11,500 nucleotides of DNA from assembly GCA_903952805.1 (NCBI GenBank), contig CAJBHN010000542.1, forward strand, positions 1 through 11,500, in the 5' to 3' direction. A program made the position numbers and the translations under genes. The DNA comes from an uncultured Myxococcales bacterium. Its GTDB lineage: Bacteria; Myxococcota; UBA727; VGSZ01. The notes beneath the pieces were generated by a model that had not been told where the DNA came from, did no database searches, and was given only the letters and a program-made list of their open reading frames with translations. The number at the start of each line of letters is the position of its first letter. Position 1 is the stretch's first letter. Shown in pieces: positions 6,635 through 11,500 of the stretch.

Positions 6635-7732
6635 ATGACGCTGCCGTATTCCAGGCCTGACGCTGCTTTTTGGCGCGGCAAACGAGTGCTGGTGACCGGG
6701 CATACCGGCTTCAAGGGCGCGTGGCTTTCGCTGTGGCTTGAGCGTTTGGGGGCACTCGTCACCGGCGCCTCACTGGCGCCCGCGACGTCGCCGGCCCTGT
6801 TTACGCTTGCCGATGGAGGGGCCCGCTGCAGCGCTCATCACGTCGTCGACATCCGTGATGCCGCCGCCGTCGCCCGGGTTGTTCGGTCGACTCGTCCAGA
6901 TATTGTGCTGCATTTGGCGGCCCAGGCCCTCGTCCGGCAGAGTTATCGCGCGCCGCTGGAGACCTTCGCCACCAATGTCATGGGGACCGCCCATGTGCTG
7001 GATGCGCTGCGTGGGCTTGATGGTGTTCGATCAGTCGTCGTCGTGACCACCGACAAGGTCTATCGAAATCGGGAATCGTATTGGCCCTATCGAGAAGACG
7101 ACGCGCTCGGTGGCCACGACGCCTACAGCGCCAGCAAGGCCGCCAGCGAGCATGTGGTGGTCAGTTACCGTGATTCGTTCCTGGCCGCGCAGGGCGTCGG
7201 TATCGCGACCGCCCGCGCAGGCAATGTCATCGGTGGTGGTGATTGGTCGCTAGACCGGCTCATTCCCGACGCTGTTCGTGCTTGGCAACACGGCGCGATT
7301 CTCGACATCCGGCGACCGGCATCGATTCGTCCCTGGCAGCACGTTCTTGAGCCATTGGCTGGCTACCTCACGATTGCCGAACGCCTGTGGCACGACCCAT
7401 CGGCCGCTGGCGCTTATAACCTCGGGCCGCATACCCACGAAGCCGCCACCGTCCGTGACGTCATCGAACTCGGCCGCCGCGCCTGGGGGGGCGGCGAGGT
7501 GCGCTACGGCGACGGCGATGAAGGGCCACATGAAGCTGGCTGGCTTGCCCTCGAGGTCGCCAAGGCTCGCACCGTCCTCGGCGTGACGCCCCGCTGGAGC
7601 CTGCGCGATGCGGTCGATCGAACCATGACCTGGTATCGGCAGCACAACGACGGTGCGTCGGCGCACGGCCTGTGTCTTGCGGACATTGACGATTTCGAAC
7701 GGCTGGACGCCCCTCCATCGGTGCCGGCGTGA
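6635..7732 (+). CDS. rfbG: CDP-glucose 4,6-dehydratase
   Basis: This 365-residue short-chain dehydrogenase/reductase (SDR) superfamily protein converts CDP-D-glucose to CDP-4-keto-6-deoxy-D-glucose using tightly bound NAD. With the ATG at 6635, the Rossmann motif TGHTGFKG is at residues 21-28, the typical signature of RfbG. TTDKVY (138-143) supplies the active-site Thr/Asp region, and YSASK (164-168) is the catalytic Tyr-x-x-x-Lys. GNVIGGGDWSLDRL and RPWQHVLEPL further on are also family-specific. An in-frame TTG at 6581 would add 18 non-homologous residues and overlap rfbF by 47 bp, so I prefer 6635. The GGAG at 6614-6617 is too far upstream to be a good ribosome-binding site, so reinitiation from rfbF is likely. 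The stop overlaps the GTG of the next gene by 4 bp (GTGA). With RfbF it supplies the common intermediate for the rest of the operon. Confidence 0.95.
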   Translation: MTLPYSRPDAAFWRGKRVLVTGHTGFKGAWLSLWLERLGALVTGASLAPATSPALFTLADGGARCSAHHVVDIRDAAAVARVVRSTRPDIVLHLAAQALVRQSYRAPLETFATNVMGTAHVLDALRGLDGVRSVVVVTTDKVYRNRESYWPYREDDALGGHDAYSASKAASEHVVVSYRDSFLAAQGVGIATARAGNVIGGGDWSLDRLIPDAVRAWQHGAILDIRRPASIRPWQHVLEPLAGYLTIAERLWHDPSAAGAYNLGPHTHEAATVRDVIELGRRAWGGGEVRYGDGDEGPHEAGWLALEVAKARTVLGVTPRWSLRDAVDRTMTWYRQHNDGASAHGLCLADIDDFERLDAPPSVPA

Positions 7733-8289
7733 GCCGCTTTACGATAAGTGACCTGCCGCTGATGGGGCTCAAGCGCGTGGAGCGTCACCGCATTGGCGAT
7801 GCCCGCGGTTTCTTGTCGCGTCTGTATTGCGTCGAGGAACTGTCGGCCGCCGGCTGGCGCGATCCCATCGCGCAGCTGAATCACACCGTTACCGCAGCAC
7901 GCGGGACCATACGCGGCATGCATTTCCAACGCCCACCGCACGCCGAGATGAAATTGGTGAGCTGCTTGCGCGGTGCCGTGTGGGACGTCGCGGTCGACGT
8001 ACGACGCGACTCACCGACATTCCTGCACTGGCACGCCGAGGAACTGTCGGCGGACAACGCTTGCGCCATGCTTTTGCCGGAAGGTTTCGCGCACGGCTTC
8101 CAGACGCTGACCGACGACGTCGAGATGCTGTATTGCCACAGCGCCCCGTACGTCGCGGCGGCTGAAGCCGGCTTGCGCCCCGACGACCCGCGCCTGGGTA
8201 TTCGCTGGCCGCTGGCCATCGCCGGCCTGTCGACGCGCGATGCCTCCCATCCCCTGCTTGACGAGCATTTCACCGGAATCACCCCATGA
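7729..8289 (+). CDS. RmlC-like NDP-4-keto-6-deoxyhexose 3,5- (or 3- or 5-) epimerase
   Basis: This 186-residue cupin belongs to the dTDP-4-dehydrorhamnose 3,5-epimerase family. The catalytic dyad is present: His65 in RGMHFQ and Asp171 in STRDASHP, matching the His-Asp pair of RmlC. LLPEGFAHGFQTL (115-127) is the family core strand, and Tyr135 or Tyr141 is the probable general acid. The neighbours produce CDP-4-keto-6-deoxyglucose, so the substrate is inferred to be this compound or its C-methylated form and not a dTDP-sugar. Whether C3, C5 or both are inverted cannot be read from the sequence. The GTG start at 7729 overlaps the rfbG stop by 4 bp and gives the expected N-terminus; the next in-frame ATG would cut eleven residues from the first strand. 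The gene ends in a 4-bp ATGA overlap with the methyltransferase gene. Confidence 0.88.
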   Translation: MSRFTISDLPLMGLKRVERHRIGDARGFLSRLYCVEELSAAGWRDPIAQLNHTVTAARGTIRGMHFQRPPHAEMKLVSCLRGAVWDVAVDVRRDSPTFLHWHAEELSADNACAMLLPEGFAHGFQTLTDDVEMLYCHSAPYVAAAEAGLRPDDPRLGIRWPLAIAGLSTRDASHPLLDEHFTGITP

Positions 8290-9509
8290 AGTGTCGGCAC
8301 TGCGAAACACACCTTGAGCACACGTTTCTCGACCTGGGCTTCGCGCCGCCGTCGAACGCCTACCTGTCCGTCGACGACCTCTCCAGGCCGGAGAAGTATT
8401 ACCCTTTGCGTATCCGCGTGTGCGACCAGTGCTGGTTGGTACAGACTGAAGATTACGCCCAGGCCGACGAATTATTCAGTACCGACTATGCCTATTTCTC
8501 CAGTACGTCGACGACGTGGTTGGCGCATGCACGGCGCTATTGTGACGACGTCACCGATCGGCTGGGGCTGACCCGCGACAGTTTGGTCATCGAGGTCGCC
8601 GCCAACGATGGTTACCTGCTGAAGAACTTTGTCGCCGCTGGCATCCCCTGTCTTGGTATTGAGCCGACCAACAGTACCGCGTCCGCGGCTGAAGCCCTCG
8701 GAATACCGATTCTCCGTCAGTTCTTCGGTGAGCAGCTTGGTCGACAGTTGGCGCAAGCCCAGCGCCAAGCGGATCTGATCGTCGGCAACAACGTCTATGC
8801 CCACGTACCGGATATCAACGACTTTACGCGCGGACTGAAGGCCGCTTTGAAGCCGACCGGCACCATCACCCTTGAGTTTCCGCACCTCCAGCACCTCGTC
8901 GAGCAAACACAGTTCGACACCGTCTACCACGAGCATTTCTCCTATCTCTCTCTCCATACCGTGTCGCGAATCTTCACGGCGGCCGGCTTGCGCGTCTGCG
9001 ATGTGGAGCGATTGACGACCCACGGAGGAAGCCTGCGTGTGTACGGGTGTCACAGCGACGACGACCGTTCGACGTCGACCGCCGTGGCGACGGTGCTGTC
9101 GGAGGAGCAGCGCGTAGGTCTGCGCGATCTCGAGACCTATCGTTCGTTTCAGGCGCGCGCGGACCGCGTCAAGGACGACTTGCTGTTCTTTCTGCTTGAG
9201 CAGAAGCGGGCGGGCAAATCGGTGGCCGCCTACGGAGCCGCCGCCAAGGGCAATACGCTGCTCAACTATGCCGGCGTCAAATCCGATATGCTGCCTTTCG
9301 TGTGTGACGCGGCCAAGGCCAAGCAGGGCAAATACCTGCCCGGGAGCCATATCCCCATTCTGTCGCCATCGACGCTGCAGCATCGCCGCCCGGATTTTCT
9401 GCTCATTCTGCCGTGGAACATCGCCGCCGAGGTCAAGTTGCAAAATGCAGCTTTGGCTGCGCAAGGCACACGCTTTGTGACGGCGGTGCCGACGCTCGAG
9501 GTCGAGTGA
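8286..9509 (+). CDS. SAM-dependent NDP-sugar C-methyltransferase, TcaB9/TylCIII/NovU type
   Basis: This 407-residue protein has the three-part architecture of sugar C-3 methyltransferases. The N-terminal zinc-binding domain has Cys3, Cys6, Cys46 and Cys49. The central SAM-binding Rossmann domain carries VIEVAANDGYLL at 101-112. The C-terminal Methyltransf_14-like domain, from about residue 312, carries AYGAAAKGNTLLNY and KQGKYLPG. Residues that I recall as the active site of TcaB9 (Tyr76, His181, Tyr222, Glu224, His225) have counterparts at constant offset: Tyr68, His173, Tyr214, Glu216 and His217, the last three in the VYHEHFSY motif. Enzymes of this family methylate the carbon next to a 4-ketone, normally C3, by deprotonation to an enolate. 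Here the acceptor is inferred to be a CDP-4-keto-6-deoxyhexose. It overlaps the epimerase gene and the reductase gene by 4 bp each, so its product is probably made stoichiometrically with theirs. Confidence 0.92.
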   Translation: MKCRHCETHLEHTFLDLGFAPPSNAYLSVDDLSRPEKYYPLRIRVCDQCWLVQTEDYAQADELFSTDYAYFSSTSTTWLAHARRYCDDVTDRLGLTRDSLVIEVAANDGYLLKNFVAAGIPCLGIEPTNSTASAAEALGIPILRQFFGEQLGRQLAQAQRQADLIVGNNVYAHVPDINDFTRGLKAALKPTGTITLEFPHLQHLVEQTQFDTVYHEHFSYLSLHTVSRIFTAAGLRVCDVERLTTHGGSLRVYGCHSDDDRSTSTAVATVLSEEQRVGLRDLETYRSFQARADRVKDDLLFFLLEQKRAGKSVAAYGAAAKGNTLLNYAGVKSDMLPFVCDAAKAKQGKYLPGSHIPILSPSTLQHRRPDFLLILPWNIAAEVKLQNAALAAQGTRFVTAVPTLEVE

Positions 9510-10348
9510 AAAAGCGCGTGTTGTTGACGGGTGCCACCGGGTTTGTCGGACGCCAGGTGCTCCGAGCCCTGTGTGCCAGCGGCGTCACGGTCGACGTGGT
9601 CGTTCGGGATGGTTCCGATACACGCTCGATGGAGGAATATGGCGTCGGGCGCATTCTTTCCACTGTCGATATGTTTGCTGAAGACGTGGCCTGGTGGCAG
9701 AGCGCCTGCACCGATGTGGACATCGTCGTCCACGCAGCATGGTACGCGGAGCCCGGGCGCTACCTTCAATCGTCCGTCAACCTGGATTGCCTCGAGGGCA
9801 CCCTCCGACTCGCGCGTGGAGCGTCCAGAGCTGGGGTGAAGCGCTTTGTCGGCATTGGAACCTGTTTCGAATATGACCTCACTCCAGGTCATTTGTCTGT
9901 GAATACCCCCCTGAGGCCGACCACGCCCTATGCCGCAGCCAAGGCGAGTACTTTCTGGATGCTGTCGCAATGGTTGCCAACGCAGGGGCTTGAATTCCTT
10001 TGGTGCCGGCTCTTCTATTTGTACGGCGAAGGGGAAGACCCACGTCGGCTGGTTGCGATGGTGCGCAAGAAGCTGGCGGCAGGAGAACCGGTGGAACTGA
10101 CCAGTGGCGCGCAGCTTCGCGATTTCATGGATGTCCGGTCAGCTGGCCATCGCATCGCCGGGGCTGCGCTGAGTGCCCTGCAGGGGCCGCTGAATGTCTG
10201 CTCAGGCACGGGGGTCTCGGTTCGTGCAATGGCCGAGGAGATTGCCGACGAATTCGGGAGGCGAGACCTGCTTCGCTTCGGAGCCCGTCCTGACAACCTC
10301 GTAGACCCCCCTTGTGTGGTTGGCGTACTGAGGACGGATGACCAATGA
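9506..10348 (+). CDS. NAD(P)-dependent sugar epimerase/reductase of the extended SDR family (probable 4-ketoreductase)
   Basis: This 280-residue protein has a Rossmann motif TGATGFVG at residues 8-15, a TCFEYD segment with Thr119, and the catalytic Tyr142-x-x-x-Lys146 (PYAAAKAS). It also has the RLFYLYGEGEDPRRL and LRDFMDVR segments seen in NDP-sugar reductases and epimerases. The most economical role is NAD(P)H reduction of the 4-ketone after epimerization and C-methylation; a second epimerization is also possible. The GTG at 9506 overlaps the methyltransferase stop (GTGA), has GAGG just before it, and puts the first strand (KKRVLLTG) at the N-terminus. A longer in-frame start at 9413 would add 31 residues of basic, out-of-frame methyltransferase sequence and is unlikely. 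The length resembles CDP-paratose/abequose synthases. Its stop overlaps the ATG of the next gene. Confidence 0.88.
   Translation: MKKRVLLTGATGFVGRQVLRALCASGVTVDVVVRDGSDTRSMEEYGVGRILSTVDMFAEDVAWWQSACTDVDIVVHAAWYAEPGRYLQSSVNLDCLEGTLRLARGASRAGVKRFVGIGTCFEYDLTPGHLSVNTPLRPTTPYAAAKASTFWMLSQWLPTQGLEFLWCRLFYLYGEGEDPRRLVAMVRKKLAAGEPVELTSGAQLRDFMDVRSAGHRIAGAALSALQGPLNVCSGTGVSVRAMAEEIADEFGRRDLLRFGARPDNLVDPPCVVGVLRTDDQ
10331..10337 (+). promoter_or_regulatory. Shine-Dalgarno sequence deciding the start of the second methyltransferase
   Basis: AGGACGG contains an AGGA core and lies seven bases before the ATG at 10345. A second ATG at 10348 would begin the protein one residue later and is slightly farther away. 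The site lies inside the last codons of the reductase gene, as expected for coupled genes. Confidence 0.5.
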
Positions 10349-11418
10349 TGAAGAATCGGCACCGCGTTCTGTATCGGCAATACGATTTTCCCGTGTTTCA
10401 AAATCGCATGTATCCCACTGCTGAAGAGGCGCTGGTTTGTCCACGCGGGGACATCGAACTCGTCGAAGACCAAGTGACTGGACTGGTGTACAACGCCGCG
10501 TTTCGACCCGAGCTCATGGTCTACGACCGCGACTACCAAAACGAGCAAGCGGTCAGCGGCGCGTTTCGAACGCATCTTGCTGCGGTTGCTGACATTGTCG
10601 AGCGGCATCTCGGCAGTGCGCACCTCGTCGAAATCGGCTGCGGCAAGGGCTGGTTTCTTGAAATGCTCGTTGAGCGAGGTGCTGACGTTGTCGGCTTCGA
10701 CCCGACCTACGAAGGGCAAAACCCGCGCATCGTCCCGCAATATTTTGCTCCGGGTGTCGGGATCAGCGCCCGGGGAATGATTCTGCGCCACGTGCTTGAG
10801 CATATTCAAGACCCCCACGGGTTCCTGCACCAGTTGCGACTGGCCAACGGCGGCGGCGGCCTCATGTACATCGAGGTTCCTTGCCTTGAATGGATCATCG
10901 ACCGACGCGCCTGGTTCGATGTGTTTTACGAGCACGCGAATTACTTCCGCTTGTCTGACTTCGCCCGCATGTTTGGTTCAGTCCTGCACGGAGAGCGACT
11001 GTTCGGAGGGCAATATATTGGCGTTGTCGTAGACCTGGCAACGCTTCGCCCTCCCGTCGTTGATGTTGACGACCAAGTCGGCTTTCCGTCGGACTTCGGT
11101 GCATTCGCAGCGAACGCGCTGCCGGACCCGCAGATGCCGGCGGTCGTCTGGGGTGGGGCGTCAAAAGGAGTCATTTTCTCCCTGCTGCTCAAGCGCGCGG
11201 GGCACGCCGTCCAGTCGGTCATTGACATCAACCCAACGAAGCAGGGTCGTTACCTGCCGGCGACTGGCCTTCGTGTGCAATCTCCGGATGAAGTTTTGCC
11301 GACGCTGCGCCCGGGAACGACCATTTTCATCATGAATTCCAACTACTCGCAGGAAATTATTGCGGCCGCGGGGCCCGCATTTCGATACGTAGAGGTGGAT
11401 AAGCTATCCACGACTTGA
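10345..11418 (+). CDS. second SAM-dependent C-methyltransferase-like protein
   Basis: This 357-residue protein has a class I SAM site, VEIGCGKGWFL (95-105), and a C-terminal Methyltransf_14-like domain, VVWGGASKGVIFSLLLKRAG (267-286) followed by KQGRYLP (299-305). It is therefore a paralog-type relative of the upstream C-methyltransferase. Probable active-site counterparts are Tyr64, His153 and the VFYEHANY motif (193-200) with Glu196 and His197; the residue matching Tyr214 of the first enzyme appears to be Phe194. The N-terminal region keeps the family outline (CPRGDIELVEDQVTGLVYN) but has only one Cys (Cys32), so zinc binding is apparently lost. It may methylate a second position, act on a different intermediate, or act as an O-methyltransferase or a non-catalytic partner. 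The start is the ATG at 10345, inside a 4-bp overlap with the reductase stop. The acceptor is not predictable from the sequence. Confidence 0.85.
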   Translation: MMKNRHRVLYRQYDFPVFQNRMYPTAEEALVCPRGDIELVEDQVTGLVYNAAFRPELMVYDRDYQNEQAVSGAFRTHLAAVADIVERHLGSAHLVEIGCGKGWFLEMLVERGADVVGFDPTYEGQNPRIVPQYFAPGVGISARGMILRHVLEHIQDPHGFLHQLRLANGGGGLMYIEVPCLEWIIDRRAWFDVFYEHANYFRLSDFARMFGSVLHGERLFGGQYIGVVVDLATLRPPVVDVDDQVGFPSDFGAFAANALPDPQMPAVVWGGASKGVIFSLLLKRAGHAVQSVIDINPTKQGRYLPATGLRVQSPDEVLPTLRPGTTIFIMNSNYSQEIIAAAGPAFRYVEVDKLSTT

Positions 11419-11500
11419 TGGACGCGAACGCAACGGCCGGTCAGGATGAAACTCTCGCTCGTTCCTGCAAGTCGGTGCTTGATGCGCGTGGTCCCAGAGA
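11418..11500 (+). CDS. possible start of the next operon gene (3' partial)
   Basis: An ATG at 11418 overlaps the preceding TGA by one base (TGATG) and opens 27 codons with no stop to the window edge, beginning MDANATAGQDETLARSCKSV. The coupling style matches the rest of the operon, but I do not recognise the peptide. An alternative is the ATG at 11446 in another frame (MKLSLVPASRCLMRVVPE), which is also open to the edge. The sequence shown does not separate the two. Confidence 0.35.
   Translation, partial: MDANATAGQDETLARSCKSVLDARGPR

Noticed and set aside
9413..9505. Longer N-terminus for the SDR reductase
   Set aside because: The extra residues are methyltransferase coding sequence read in another frame. 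The GTG at 9506 puts the Rossmann strand at the N-terminus and gives the same GTGA overlap seen elsewhere in the operon.
10306..10348. Possible frameshift at a run of six C causing a shortened reductase C-terminus
   Set aside because: Both alternative frames after the run stop even earlier, and the next gene begins at 10345. The 280-residue length agrees with what I recall for CDP-paratose/abequose synthases.

Overview
The window is GC-rich, densely coding bacterial DNA. Its left half holds the end of a GH57/DUF3536-type protein and a 1360-residue protein combining a receiver-like domain, a long coiled coil, a DUF4388-like domain and a J-like domain. That second architecture is typical of Myxococcota, Bradymonadota and related former delta-proteobacteria (compare FrzS and AglZ of Myxococcus), so I infer an organism from that broad group. 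The assignment rests on protein architecture only, not on a search.

Layout. Bases 3-1439 (+) are the C-terminal part of a DUF3536/GH57 protein whose catalytic domain lies upstream of the window. It converges on the large coiled-coil protein at 1448-5530 (-), with only 8 bp between the two stop codons and a small hairpin covering both. Bases 5531-5856 form a divergent intergenic region with two adjacent inverted repeats, an AT-rich patch and a 14-codon upstream ORF that has a strong Shine-Dalgarno sequence. From 5857 to the right edge runs a tightly packed plus-strand operon: rfbF, rfbG, an RmlC-like epimerase, a TcaB9/TylCIII-like sugar C-methyltransferase, an NAD-dependent sugar reductase, a second C-methyltransferase-like protein, and the first codons of one more possible gene. 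Almost every junction is a 4-bp ATGA or GTGA overlap.

How the genes work together. RfbF makes CDP-glucose from glucose 1-phosphate and CTP, and RfbG converts it to CDP-4-keto-6-deoxyglucose. The epimerase, the C-methyltransferase and the reductase then plausibly invert C3 and/or C5, add a methyl branch (by family precedent at C3, next to the 4-ketone) and reduce the ketone. The likely product is a CDP-activated, methyl-branched 6-deoxyhexose for a surface polysaccharide or LPS O-chain. No RfbH-type 3-dehydrase is present, so a 3,6-dideoxyhexose is not supported by what is visible. The two C-methyltransferase-like enzymes in one cassette are the most interesting biochemical point. In the left half, the most striking structure is a 608-residue coiled coil built from nineteen 32-residue units in almost unbroken register.
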